A stretch of 64,000 bases of DNA from Vanessa cardui (GCF_905220365.1 NC_061143.1:3596001-3660000); one strand, 5' to 3'. Shown: positions 21,890 to 32,908, counted from the first letter of the stretch. Numbers and translations are program-made. The notes: generated by a model not told the origin, from the letters alone.

Positions 21890-22090
21890 TAGAACGTCAA
21901 GGAATCAGCTGATCAGTTGTATTCGGTTCGAAATACGGCGTGTAGGCGACCTGCGAGCGTGTCCCGGGGGTGAGCCACCTTGATTTAGCGAGGTCCTCCC
22001 GTCGGGCTATTGTCACTCGACGGGACAGAACTTAATCTCGACTGTTAAATATTTTGTTCGGTCCCGTTTTTATTTTCGGAGTTTCCCGAC
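21890..22090. other. CpG-rich patch with a short hairpin
   Basis: Marked GC and CpG content inside AT-rich intron ('tgtaggcgacctgcgagcgt', 'cccgggggtgagcc'). An 8-bp stem 'tcccgtcg'/'cgacggga' at 21997-22025 encloses a 13-base loop. It matches no repeat family seen elsewhere in the window. A regulatory element or alternative exon is possible but unproven. Confidence 0.4.
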
Positions 22091-22269
22091 AGGTAATTTG
22101 AGCAGGAATTCGGAGCATTCGTACCGCTATTTTTTATGGGCTATTTAGTAATTATCTCTGTGTGTATTATTTGTAGGTTCATATTCCAGTTATTACAAAT
22201 GCTTTTAATGTGGGAAAGATATGTAATATACTTTTTTGTGATGAATTTGGCGTTTTTAAAGTGCAATGT

Positions 22270-22437
22270 CCTTCAAATCAAATCAAAATAAACTTTATTC
22301 AAGTAGGCTTTTACAAGCACTTTTGAATCGTCATTTTACAATTAAGTGAGCTACCACCGGTTCGGAAAGTAGATACTACTGAGAAGAACCGGCAAGAAAC
22401 TCAGTAGTTACTCTTTTTTAACATTTAAAGAAACAAA
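22270..22437 (-). repeat. Family G repeat, near full length
   Basis: 'caaatcaaaataaactttat', 'cttttacaagcacttttgaa', 'gagctaccaccggttcggaa' and 'gagaagaaccggcaagaaac'. It is the longest copy in the window. Confidence 0.75.
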
Positions 22438-22544
22438 GTCATGTTAATTAAATACAATTATTTAAATTAATATTAAATTACCCTCGTCCGCGTAGTATTT
22501 CAGTGACGAAGTAGAATGGGATAAGTCAAGATTCTTTTGATTTA

Positions 22545-22760
22545 TTTTTATGTGAAAGTAACACTTCCTGTCTGTCTGTCTGTCGCTCTTTCACAACCAA
22601 ACCACCTAACTGAATTTGATAAAAATTGTTTTGAAGTCAAAATTGAACTCCAAGTATGGACGTAGGCTACTTTTTGACTAAGACATGATGATGAACACGC
22701 GTTTTAGTGGGATTAGTTATCCCACTAAAACGCGAGCGAACAGTGGACAAGAACTAGTGC
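22545..22760 (-). repeat. Family D repeat with internal inverted duplication
   Basis: 'tttatgtgaaagtaacactt' to 'agtgctccaat'. The arms 'cgcgttttagtgggat' and 'atcccactaaaacgcg' (about 22698-22734) form a perfect inverted repeat, a snap-back like the one at 12716. Confidence 0.75.
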
Positions 22761-22801
22761 TCCAATATTTAAATAAGATAAACATTTTATAGAATATAGA
22801 C

Positions 22802-23090
22802 CACCAAGTGGTAGGGCTTTGTGCAAGCCCGTCTGGGTAGGTACCACTCACTCATTAGTTATTCTACCGCCAAGTAACAGTACTCAGTATTGTTGTGTTC
22901 CGGTTTGAAGGGTGAGTGAGCCAGTGTAACTACAGGCACAAGGGACATAACATCTTGGTTCCCTTGGTTGGTGGCACATTAACGATGTAATGAATAGTTA
23001 ATATTTCTTACAGCTTCATTGACTATGGGTGATGGTGACCACTTGCCATCAGGTGGCCCATATGCTCGTTCGCCAACCTATAACATAAAA
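22802..23090 (-). repeat. Family C repeat, full length
   Basis: Reference copy: 'accaccaagtggtagggctt', 'gtctgggtaggtaccactca', 'ccgccaagtaacagtactca', 'gggtgagtgagccagtgtaa', 'ggttggtggcacattaacga', 'tgaccacttgccatcaggtg', 'gctcgttcgccaacctataa'. I see neither clear terminal inverted repeats nor a long poly(A) tail, so the class stays open. Confidence 0.8.
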
Positions 23091-23390
23091 AAAAAGGATT
23101 TTACAAAACTTTAAAAATTATCTTTGGTTAAAATTTTGCAACTGACTTTCAATCTTGTTCCATTCAATCGCTAAATCCTAGTATTACATCAAATATTATA
23201 AGGAATTGTGTTAGTAACAACTTAATTACATTGACTTTTTAAACACAAGAATTTGTCATTTATTTGTTTTGGGATCTATTTGAAAAATAAAATTATTATT
23301 TTGTCTTTATTTCTCATCTGTATAGCAAAGCGATATCCCTCACCGCGATAATGTTAAAAGCAACACTAGAGGATCTAATTAGTAGTTCAC
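23091..23390. other. AT-rich intron, no feature identified
   Basis: Nothing recognisable. Confidence 0.4.
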
Positions 23391-23510
23391 TCACAATGCA
23401 CGAGTGGGCCCGGTGCGTTCTCGCGGCGAGACTCGACTGCACTCAGCGCCCTCCGTCTGAGCCCGTGATCACTCATTGCCGGGCTAATGTCTCGTGTTCG
23501 TAGCTGATGT
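23391..23510. other. GC-rich patch in the 11.2-kb intron
   Basis: 'gagtgggcccggtgcgttct' and 'cgcggcgagactcgactgca' are far GC-richer than the flanks. A 35-codon ATG-started frame begins at 23397 (+) without a recognisable domain. It could be a first exon, a regulatory element or an unrecognised repeat. Confidence 0.35.
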
Positions 23511-23741
23511 TTAACTTACCTGTTACAAGAATTTAAACTCGACGAGACGTCTCGCCTTCTTACTTGAATATATCTTTCGTTTAAATTTTTCACAGTGAAT
23601 ATTGAATATGCATATGTTTTTCGTTAGGGTTCGGATTTTATGTCTTACAAATAAACTTATCTTTAATTTCATGTTTAAATCAATTTCATATTTTTTTATT
23701 GCAAGTACTAGCGAGTTTGAATTTAACAAAAAAAATATGAT

Positions 23742-23970
23742 TGTAGCCTAAGTTACTCCTCATTATATAAGTTAGCTGATGGTGAAAGCCCCGTCAAAAT
23801 CGGTCCAGCCGTTCCAGAGATTAGCTGGAACAAACAGATAGACAGAAAAAAATTGTAAAAATGTTATTTTGGTATATGTATCGTATATATATGTACATGT
23901 GCATTTAGTAAAAAGCGGTTATTTTGATGTTACAAACAGACGCTACAATTTTATTATATGTATAGATAAA
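23742..23970 (+). repeat. Family E repeat, 5'-truncated
   Basis: 'gtagcctaagttactcctca', 'ggtccagccgttccagagat', 'gcggttattttgatgttaca', and the end 'attttattatatgtatagat'. Confidence 0.75.
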
Positions 23971-23976
23971 TATATT

Positions 23977-24121
23977 ATTTATTAAGTAACGATGTACTTA
24001 ACTCGTACTTAGTTTGTAATTAATGCTACTGCTATCATAATGCTGTTTATATTTATTAAGTAACGATGTACTTAACTCGTACTTAGTTTGTAATTAATGC
24101 TACTGCTATCATAATGCTGTT
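23977..24121 (+). repeat. Perfect 74-bp tandem duplication
   Basis: Unit 1 (23977-24050) and unit 2 (24051-24121, a few bases shorter) are identical over about 70 bases ('atttattaagtaacgatgta' to 'ctatcataatgctgtt'). The lack of substitutions means a recent event or an assembly artefact. Confidence 0.9.
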
Positions 24122-25188
24122 CCACGATACTGTAACTTTTGGGAAAAATTGCATCTATCGTAAGTTAGTGTTAATACATATTTTCTTAACTAAATGTTTG
24201 GAGTCTCAAAAATTTGTAATATTTATTCCTACATGATATATATTTATAAATAAACATATATGTATGTTTGGTTCAGTATTTGTATTTACTAAGTATACTT
24301 TAGGAAGATTAACAGCTTCTAGAAAAGAAATTCATAAAAAAGAACATTATCTTTAGGGACGCAAGTTCTTAAAGCGTTCTTTGTGCTCGTCAGACTTGGT
24401 CCGTAAAAGTTGGATCAAATTAAGTAAATATCAGCAGTAAGCTATCCTTTCTCGAGCACATATTTGAATTCCAGTAACGTAGTTGCCCCAAAACTTTGAG
24501 GCATACTGGGAAATACTTAAAAGTGTGGAGTAGGGAATTTATTAAAGGAAGGTAGAAAAATACGTATCGTTTTGTTTACAATTGATAGTACAGTAAATAC
24601 TATTATTTAAATAAACTTTTATCTCTCAAAAACAAAACCGGAGTATTTATCATTTTCTTTTGTTTTCACAAAGAAAAAAAGTGTGAAAAAATTAAATGTC
24701 TTGCGTGTTAATCACATTTTATCTGATACGAAACGTCCATTGCATGAAAATTAATATTAAACAATTGCTTAATAAATAATAGTTACTAATGCAAGCAATG
24801 ATGTTCTAGTAAACAGATATGTTATTAACGCGCAAAAAGTGAAGACTAGAAAACGTCCCAATTGGGACGTTTGCCTTTAGTCGTTTTACGCAGTAATACG
24901 TTACAATACATCATAATTACGTAGTAATACGTTTTGCGTAATTAAAACATCTATTTATCCCTTTTACTTATTGTTTTTATCAAGCTATCCTTTTACTTTT
25001 AACGAAATGTAAAAATAATCTAAAATAAACGGTCTCCGACGCGGCACACTTTTTTCTGTTGTTTAGTATGGATATAACATATCTGTTTATTAGAATATAA
25101 TTGAATGCAAGACAAAGAAAATATTAAAAAAAGATTACCTTTCAAAGAATATTAGTAATCATTTTCAACGTGTAAATTGTACCAACAG
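24122..25188. other. End of the 11.2-kb intron
   Basis: AT-rich. It contains the 22-bp palindrome at 24851-24872 and ends with the acceptor 'ttgtaccaacag' before the next exon. Confidence 0.5.
24851..24872. repeat. Perfect 22-bp palindrome
   Basis: 'aaacgtccca' + 'attgggacgttt' reads the same on both strands. It could be a dimeric protein-binding site, or a small snap-back. Confidence 0.85.
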
Positions 25189-25353
25189 GCACAATCAAGT
25201 CTATCAGCGCACGGCGAATACGTAAAGAGCAAGCTGACCGCACTGGGCAAGTATACGACGAGGTTGGACGCAGCGCTCGCCTGGGCGATGGAGACGCGCG
25301 CGCGACTCGCTCTGCCAGACGACCTGCCAACCGCGTCGCCAACGGATCTGGAC
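25189..25353 (+). CDS. Coding exon, spectrin-repeat helix A (second in window)
   Basis: A 165-nt exon of 55 codons, phase 0 at both ends. Acceptor 'gtaccaacag' and strong donor 'gtgagt'. The translation starts AQSSLSAHGEYVKSKLTALG, continues with KYTTRLDAALAWAMETRARL and ends DDLPTASPTDLD. The pattern L-x2-AL-x-W-A-x2-T is that of helix A of a spectrin repeat, with the conserved Trp, followed by a Pro-rich A/B loop. The exon boundary therefore falls in the loop. It continues in frame into the exon 503 bp downstream. Exon GC content is far above that of the intron. Open frames on the opposite strand here are shadows. The helical register fits dystrophin, nesprin and plakin families alike; the exact gene is not recognised. 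Confidence 0.8.
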
Positions 25354-25856
25354 GTGAGTTATTATGATCGCATTGACCATGTACCGAGTCATCTAGTCTG
25401 TGCTCAAACGATGCGCTATTCAATTAAGTTTCTCATGTAACTATTACTGGTGCAATGGACAGTTATTGCTTATGTAAAGTTATTAAGGGATATCATTTCA
25501 TCAATATATATTAAAATTATAATTGTGAAACTAACTTGTCTGTTTGTCGCTCTTTCACCACCAAACCGCTTAACCGAATTTGAAGAAATTTGTTATGAAG
25601 CAAACTTGAACTCCAAGAATGGATACAGTCCGTTTACTATTACATTTTGCCTACCACATGACAACCAACACCCTAGAACAAGAGCGAAGCCGCGGGCGAC
25701 TACATACATACATATATAGATACATACTATACAAATTTGTATTTCAATTAATTTACTTCATTTATAGTTGCTATCTGCCCAAATTAAAATAAGCACAGAT
25801 AAATAATGTTGGTCAAAATAATGGTAATCAATAAATTTTAATTTTTTTTACTACAG
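25354..25856 (+). other. Short intron (503 bp) with a family D repeat
   Basis: Donor 'gtgagt' and acceptor 'ttttttttactacag' bracket this intron. About 200 bp of it is a family D copy, so the intron may have been near 300 bp before that insertion. Confidence 0.75.
25505..25703 (-). repeat. Family D repeat
   Basis: 'tatattaaaattataattgt' to 'gcgaagccgcgggcgactac'. The 89-codon plus frame at 25450-25719 is created by this repeat. Confidence 0.75.
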
Positions 25857-26109
25857 ACTATAATAAAAGACAAAGAAACGGAAATCCGAGAGGTTCTCGA
25901 GAATTACAACAACATAGAACGCGAATGTGTCGCAGCGAAGCAAACCGTATCACCCGAAGTCCGGGAACGAGTGCTCAAGCTGAAAGACGACTGGGCGTTC
26001 ATTCGAGATAGTTCTAGAAGATCTCAGGATGCCCCAGTTCGGGCGCCATCCACGCCCCGATCGTCCATGGAACGACAGTCGGACGGTGACAAGTCAGACT
26101 CGCAGCTCG
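25857..26109 (+). CDS. Coding exon, spectrin-repeat helices B-C and linker (third in window)
   Basis: A 253-nt exon of 84 codons plus one base, phase 0 start and phase 1 end. Acceptor 'ttttttttactacag' and donor 'gtgagt'. The translation opens TIIKDKETEIREVLENYNN, then IERECVAAKQTVSPEVRE and RVLKLKDDWAFIRD: helix B, a short turn at SPE, and helix C with its late Trp. With the previous exon this makes one complete repeat of roughly 100 residues. The remaining 30 or so residues (SSRRSQDAPVRAPSTPRSS to DGDKSDSQL) are Ser/Pro/Arg-rich, probably disordered, and resemble an inter-repeat hinge. The next exon must start in phase 1. I could not find a convincing one in the remaining 37.9 kb. Confidence 0.82.
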
Positions 26110-27090
26110 GTGAGTGTTTCTGGTTGCGTGTGGCGGTAACTTAATAACACGTAGTTAGAGATTTTTTGGCTACTAACATTGGATGTTGGGTGGGGGCTCA
26201 TCGATATTGGAGCAAATGTTTTATCAAATATTACTTCCAATTCAAATATTTAAAATGTCTGTCATCTAATCAATTGATATAGATACTTTTATTAATTTAT
26301 TATTTTGATTAATAAAGTAAATTATTTTGCCAACATTTGTTCCATTCAACAATTTACAGCGATTGTCATTTGTATAAAATTTCATATTTGTGCAATGGTG
26401 ATGGGCAATAAACTGATTTTACTAACCGCTTGTTTCATTCGCTAACCTGTGCTCGTTTTTATTTATCTTGTGTAAAATATTTTGCAGCATTTTTCTAAGT
26501 GACGATTTTTTTAGCTGTAATTGAAAAAGGACGTAAGTTAAGATGTATTTAATGAAATCTATTCGTTTTTATTCTGAAGGAGTTACTTTCGAATTGAATG
26601 CCAAATATATTATAGGTGGTAGGAGTAACTCATAAGCAATTCGACCATCAAATTTCTTTTTGATGTGTTTTAAGTTAATTGGAGGTTCAGTGTTGCGGCG
26701 TATTGATGACGTAACGATTAGTGTCTTATAGGCAAATAGCCTAGATTTACAAAACTATATGAAAAATTTAATTTCGAGATTTAGAGTAAAATATAATGAC
26801 TTAATGGCATGTATGCCGTACAGGAGTCTCATACCGAACCGCCATTAAACGTAAATAATCGTCGACTATAAAACATTTTCGCCCACAATTATGTGTTATT
26901 TGACAAGTGAAATTGTACATTTCCCGCAAATCACGTAACAAACGTTTCATTCGTTGCACAAAATTCGTGTCGACATCACAACGTTAACTACAACGGAATG
27001 CTTTTAGCGCAGAAGCATCACTAAGCTTTAATTAAAAACGTATCTATGTATGTATGAAAAGAAATTCTTTAATAAATGTTTAGATTTTTA
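26110..27090. other. Start of a very long intron, no feature identified
   Basis: AT-rich sequence after the donor. A patch at about 26810-27010 is slightly less AT-rich, without recognisable content. Confidence 0.45.
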
Positions 27091-27325
27091 TAATAATAAT
27101 AATAAATATTGACAACATCACATACATTACTCTGATCAATGTAAGTGGCTAAGCACTTGTGTTATGGAAAATCAGAAGTAACGACGGCATCACAAACACC
27201 CAGACCCAAGACAACATAGAAAATTAATGAACATTTCCTACATTGACTCGGCCGGGAATCGAAACTCGGAGTGGCGTACCCATGAAAACCCGTGTAAACA
27301 CTACTCGACCACGGAGGTCATCTAG
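27091..27325 (-). mobile_element. Family B tRNA-derived SINE, full length
   Basis: In antisense: AT-rich tail, 'catcacatacattactctga', 'cacttgtgttatggaaaatc', 'gacccaagacaacatagaaa', box B region 'cggccgggaatcgaaac' and box A region 'ctactcgaccacggaggtca'. Confidence 0.8.
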
Positions 27326-28095
27326 ATAGACATAGATAATTACGGTATTTGTAACAGTGGTCAACAGTTGACCACAAGTACACGCACACCAGTGACGTAG
27401 TTTGACGTTTAGTAAGTGTCAAGCGTAGCTGTCACGCACACCAACATAATAACGTTGGTTCGTTTGTTTATACATGATATGTAGACGTATAATTAATGTA
27501 AGTTATTATTTTATTTCTGTAAGATAAAAAATGGGCTAAAGTTGCGGTCCTAGGCTTCAGCTTACTTAGCCTATTGGTCAATCCGCCACTGGTATGTATA
27601 ATCTATATTAATATTTTGTGCAGGTCTACGAAAGTCTAATATTAAAATTATGATGTTTACGTTATTTATATATATTATTAACAGGTTATTTAATACGAAT
27701 AATCAAGAAATTTCGATATATCCATAAAATTCAATGACAGTTCAAGGGCGGCCATGTTTGACGTTTACGGATGCGTTCAGTGTGTTCCAAATAATAATTT
27801 CGATCAGGGTTAGACTCGACGGAAGTTTATCCACAATAAAATATAGATCAACTTTTATAAAAAAATTATACATGTATATATGAAAATTACATAAATCGTA
27901 CCTGCTTAGTTTTAATATATTTTACCGGAGCGTAGCCGGGTTTTCGTCTAGTATCATTATAATTAGCTGCGCTTTTAAGCTGACGTGACAAACATGAATT
28001 TCAGCTTATTATATAATGTAAATTACGATTTTGAAATTTATCATTAGTTTCGTCGCAATCGTTGTTCAACTGTTAAAAGAAATTATTTGTTTACT
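27326..28095. other. Intron with a family F remnant
   Basis: Only a fragment with 'accggagcgtagccgggttt' + 'tcgtctag' near 27925-27952 is recognisable. Confidence 0.4.
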
Positions 28096-28545
28096 AGCGG
28101 CACGCCCCGACTTCGCACGGGTACTTGATATGTATCGTTATATTATGACCAACAACAACAGCTTGTAAAGTTCCCACTGCTGGGCTAAGGCCTCTCCTTT
28201 TGAGGAGAAGGTTTGGAACATTCCACCACGCTGTTTCAATGCGGGTTGGTGGAATATATATGTAGTAGAATGTCTATGAAATTTGACACATGCAGGTTTC
28301 CTCACGATGTTTTCCTTTTCTGATTTGAGATGAATTATAAACAAATTAAGCACATGAATATTCAGCGGTGCTTGCCTGGGTTCTAACAACTGGGCTATCT
28401 CGACTCGGCCAAATCACATAAAATCATTATAAATTGTAGTCTATGTGTTATTCTGATGTATAACTAATATTACAATAAAATTTCATTCAAACACAAACAC
28501 ACATACATCTTTTCAAACTTTGGCATTTATAATATTAGCAGGATT
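28096..28545 (+). repeat. Family J/F repeat split by a SINE
   Basis: The 5' part 28096-28148 ('tagcggcacgccccgacttc') and the 3' part 28408-28545 ('attctgatgtataactaata' to 'ttggcatttataatattagc') look like one element interrupted by the family A copy. No clear target-site duplication is visible. Confidence 0.55.
28150..28407 (-). mobile_element. Family A SINE with internal deletion
   Basis: Antisense: CAA tail, 'gcttgtaaagttcccactgc', 'aatgcgggttggtggaatat', then part of the box B region is deleted ('tgcctgggttctaacaactg') and the head ends 'ggctatctcgactcgg'. Confidence 0.8.
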
Positions 28546-29399
28546 TATTGTTCTTGTATCGACGGGATCATAGTTCAACGATCTGTTTGTTTGGTTATAA
28601 TAAAGTGTGCTTTTGTCATTAGTGTCGATGCATATAAACATAAACTATAACTTTGAAATTGTCTTGAGTAACTTAGGAATTGGTCTAGAAATTAAGCCTT
28701 CAAAGAATAAGGGATTTTGTTCCTTGTATGTATGGTACTAAAGTATATTTTGGTATACATTTGTACGGTGAACCGTTGAATCGTACTCAGTTAACCAAGT
28801 TCTGATGTTCCCTCGACCGCAGAACGATTTTGTAGTCTCGCCATGATACCGACTGGATGATTTAGTCAGGACCTAGTAAGCCTATGGCTCGGTTAGTATA
28901 GTTATGTCGAATTGGGTTCCATAAAAATGCCTTTAGTTAATATGGAGTTTAAAAATATAACTGGATATATTAATTACGTATATTTTACATTAAAATATTC
29001 GTTATATAAGTTTTGAGACCAACACGCAATGAGAGATCACATATCGATGTGAATATATGATTTTCAAGTGTGTGAAGTTTATGTGAAATATTTATTCATA
29101 AAAAACCACGAATCAAGCTATAATAGTTTGATTTTATAATGTACTGTTTATAAAGTGTTAATGTTAAAAATCATTCCAATATTAAATATGGACCCAATTT
29201 TATTAAGCGACTTATGCATTTAAGACCACACAACCATATTAATAATTTCCCTCATAATTTTCCTAAAAAAACTACAAAATATGTCATACACCTATTATTG
29301 TATAGAACTCTCACCCTCGACATACTTAGATTTGAGTAATCCTTTAAAAAATGATGAGAGATGAAGAGCTTTGTGGATACTACATAGTTTCGAAGATTG
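28546..29399. other. Intron, no feature identified
   Basis: AT-rich unique-looking DNA. Confidence 0.4.
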
Positions 29400-29535
29400 C
29401 AGATTCGATCTAGAGTTCTGATTGTGTTTTCAAGTGTTTATAATTAAACTCGTGTTCAGTGAAAATATCATTTTAAATCCTGCTATACGTGTACCCAACA
29501 CGTAGCAGCGTGGTGGTATATGTTTCAAGCGGACA
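29400..29535 (+). mobile_element. Family A SINE, badly degraded fragment
   Basis: 'tgcagattcgatctagagtt' (box B region), 'tgtttataattaaactcgtg' and 'agcagcgtggtggtatatgt' follow the family order. It is cut off near the family E copy at 29546. Confidence 0.5.
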
Positions 29536-29545
29536 AAGTCAGCAT

Positions 29546-29807
29546 ATCTATACGTATATATAATAAAATTGGAGCACCTGTTTGTAGTATTAAAATAGCC
29601 TTATTTTGTATACACGGTACATGTAAGAAAATAATATTTTATACAATTTTTGTCTGTCTGTTTGTTCCGGCTAATCTCTAGAACGTCTGGACCGATTTTC
29701 ACGGGACTTTCACTGGCATGTAACTGATATAATAAGCAGTAACTTAGGCCACAATAATATCTTTCTTGTTAAATTCAAATGCGTCCAAGGACGCGGGCAC
29801 AGCTAGT
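29546..29807 (-). repeat. Family E repeat, full length
   Basis: 'atataataaaattggagcac', 'tgttccggctaatctctaga', 'aagcagtaacttaggccaca' and 'gacgcgggcacagctagt'. Confidence 0.8.
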
Positions 29808-30255
29808 TATCTATAATTTTACGCAGCGGACTTTAACGCACCCGTGCGTGTTAGAATTTTTCATTTTTTTATTAATGTGATGTTGTTGAGTAGTACTACT
29901 TATGAAAGCAACTCATGAATGTTCATGCAACATGCGGTACTAAACAAACATAAGCGCCTTCCCGCCTTTGATATCAAAATTAGCGACCGTAACTTTTTTC
30001 ATTAGAAGTTTGTTCCTCTTAGCCGCAGCCGGTGTTAAATATTATTAACTTTTTCTTCATGCTATGGATATATAAATTTGATACTCTAGAATGAATTGCT
30101 GATTTACGGGACCCATTCATCCTATAATTTTAATCAGGATAGTTATTACCATATAATATAAGGTAGGTAACATCTAAAAAAGAGTCAACTTTACTCACCA
30201 AATTATATATTGCTAACGATTATTTGGACAGATTCTACCTGTTAGTTTCAGATAA

Positions 30256-30558
30256 AAAGTAAAGTATAGTAACAGCCTGTTAATTTCCCACTGCTTGGCA
30301 AAGACCTGCTATTCCATTAAGGACAGAGTTTGGAATATATTCCACCATGCTGTTCCAATGCGGGTTGGTGGAATACACATGTGGCAGAATTCCTGTGAAA
30401 TTAAACACATGCAGGTTTCCTCACAATGTTTTTCTTCACCGCCGAGCACGAGATAAATTATAAACACAATTAGGCACATATATTTAGCTGTGCTTGCCTG
30501 GGTTTGAACCCGAAATCATCGGCTAAGATGCACGCGTTCTAACCAATGCGACATCTCA
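30256..30558 (-). mobile_element. Family A tRNA-derived SINE with 11-bp TSD
   Basis: Full-length antisense copy from 'aagtaaagtatagtaacagc' to 'aatgcgacatctca'. Target-site duplications 'gtttcagataa' lie at 30245-30255 and 30559-30569. This is the 'tactttactt'-tailed subtype. Confidence 0.88.
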
Positions 30559-30569
30559 GTTTCAGATAA

Positions 30570-31095
30570 TGTTTAAAATAAAAATTTATTTTACATTTCA
30601 ATGTTTAAAAAAAGAACACATTCAAAACCGCAATTAGAATTGACTTTAAAAATACACTAAGCCTTAATTCAGTTACGCTGAAAAGCGACGAAATATCCCA
30701 TTATTAACAGTCTAAGGCGAGGAATTTACGGTATTTCCACATTCGTGCACGTTACAAAGCACAATACCAGAAATGCGCGGGAAAAGGTCTAAAAGACCGA
30801 CCTACTTACATCGGAGGCGAAAAAAAAAACTAAAATGACAAACAATGCCTCGTGTTCGGGCACAAAGGCGTTTCTGTGCCGCAGCAATGAGTAGGCTGCT
30901 AATAGTAGATAGGAAATGGGTCGGATGGAAAGGAAATGTGTAAATATTCAGACCATCGAACGTAACCTACATACCGTTGTAGTGTTTGAACGGCATTTAT
31001 TGGCAATATTTTTTTTATTATTATTACGAACTTTCCTGTTTTATATATGGAAAGTTCTCTGTCCATATTTCGAACCGGCGGTCGTCTTACTTTCA
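30570..31095. other. Intron, no feature identified
   Basis: Unique-looking. Frames at 30899-31321 (-), 30916-31167 (+) and 30986-31267 (+) run into the SINE fragment and show no domain. Confidence 0.4.
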
Positions 31096-31203
31096 TCAAC
31101 CCCCATTGGAACAGCGTGGTGGAATATGTTCCAAAACCTTCTCCTCGAAAGTGAGAGGAGGCCTTAGGAGCAGTGGGAAATTTATAGGCTGTTGTTGTTT
31201 TTG
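31096..31203 (+). mobile_element. Family A SINE, 5'-truncated
   Basis: The 3' third only: 'catcaacccccattggaaca' to 'tttataggctgttgttgttt'. GTT-tailed. Confidence 0.8.
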
Positions 31204-32322
31204 TTTTGTCGGTAGTCTTACAATAATGAAATGGATATACGTACATTCTAAACCCTGCCTTAGATAAGAACGTAAAACTAAAAACACTAAAACTGAAAAA
31301 GTAGTGAATGAAATTACTCATAAAATATAACTCACCAGCGCCATCTGCAGATTGTTTCGGGATCGGCCAGACGCTTTATGGCTCCATCTCTTCCCATAAA
31401 AATGTTATTAAATTTTCAACCTTAGTACAGTAATAATATAGGCGAAAGTGTTGGAATTGTGCTTTGCAGGCGTAGTTAAAGATTCAATGCCCCGCAGTAT
31501 TGGTTCTCGGAGGTATCGTAATCTGGCTACGACGGTCTACACTGTTTTGCTACGGATCTGCTACGAGATACTTAGTCTCGTAGGTTAATATGTTTAGTCT
31601 TGCATTCTAAAGCAAGGAAGGCTATTTTAAGTTTACAGTGAAATCGTATTACTAGTTTCTATTTGCGTTGTTTTGTTTGTGTAAAAGATTTTTTTAATAA
31701 ATATCTATTATATGTTTTTAACTTGAAAATGTTATATGGTGCTTTCAAAATGAAACTATATATATTTATATTGTGATTATTTGCATCAATTAAATCAGCA
31801 TTTGTAATATTGTTGAAGAAGTTAGAGTAACTTTATTGCACAAATTGTGCGCTACCTAAAATTTAAGAATCAATTAGGCCTTTGTATATTATACCCATTG
31901 TATAAGTTGATTATTTTGATGTATATATACCGTACTAATACTCTACCGTATTTGTTCTGAAACAATAATTTTATTTCATTAAACAATTGCATTTGTACTT
32001 ATACTAATTTGACCATAAGTCGTAGGGAGGAAATATATCTAACAATTAGGTGGGCTCAGAATTATTCATAAATTTTAATATTTTAATTCTTTTATTCATA
32101 ATATTCCTGGATCCATGTTTTCATATCAAGCAATGAAAAGAAAACGTTAATAAGATTATTATTTACTTAATCAAATTAAACTGTTTGTTTCTCTGACTCT
32201 ACACCATTACTGTCCGGTACCGTTAACAAAATCCTATCTTAGAAGCATTTGATACAGATACTAAGAGCAACAAGAGAACAGATCAAGAGTAAGATTTATA
32301 CGTATAATACATGCACTATAGA
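31204..32322. other. Intron, no feature identified
   Basis: AT-rich. No family member or exon is recognisable. Confidence 0.4.
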
Positions 32323-32908
32323 AAATAAAATTTTAACAAAAAGAAAAACCGACTTCAAACAAAACACTATTTTAAAACAAATAAAAATGCACTAAAAAGT
32401 AATAAAAATAATTGCATATTTAACATATTTTTGAGAGTCCTCCTAGGTAAAATGAAATGAAAAATATTAGACTACTTCAAAGTCGATTTACGATTATATA
32501 ACGTAGTTATAGTTATTGTTATATTTGGAGCCGGTGTCAGCCACGGGTACCCGCTTCAACAATCAAAAGAAAGAAGCGATACGAGCCTCTTGATTGACCC
32601 AGTATAATATCGTATAAAAGGTAATTTGTAAGAAACATATTTCTTAAAGTATTCTCGTATTGTTTTTTGATAGATATAGTATAGGGTTGGCTGACACCGA
32701 CTTCAAATATAGCAATAATTATAACTACATTATATAATCGTAAATCGACTTTTAAGTAGTCTAATATTTTTCATTTCATTTTATATAGGAGGACTCTCAA
32801 AAATATGTTAAATATGCAATTATTTTTATTACTTTTTAGTGCATTTTTATTTGTTTTAAAATAGTGTTTTGTTTGAAGTCGGTTTTTCTTTTTGTTAAAA
32901 TTTTATTT
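32323..32908. mobile_element. MITE-like element with about 220-bp terminal inverted repeats
   Basis: The left arm 32323-32542 ('aaataaaattttaacaaaaa' ... 'ccggtgtcagcc') is mirrored by the right arm 32689-32908 ('ggctgacaccgacttcaaat' ... 'gttaaaattttattt') with few differences. Between them lie 146 bases of unrelated, non-coding spacer. Arms this long with no transposase match non-autonomous foldback/MITE elements. I could not define a target-site duplication with confidence. Confidence 0.85.

Noticed and set aside
21911..21947. Inr match 'tcagtt' in a CpG-rich patch as an alternative promoter
   Set aside because: The positions +28 to +33 read 'gtaggc', which does not fit the DPE, and there is no TATA box; used as a control for the 44647 candidate.
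30899..31321. 140-codon minus-strand open frame, with overlapping plus-strand frames
   Set aside because: It runs through a family A SINE fragment; the same peptide pieces appear wherever this SINE occurs.
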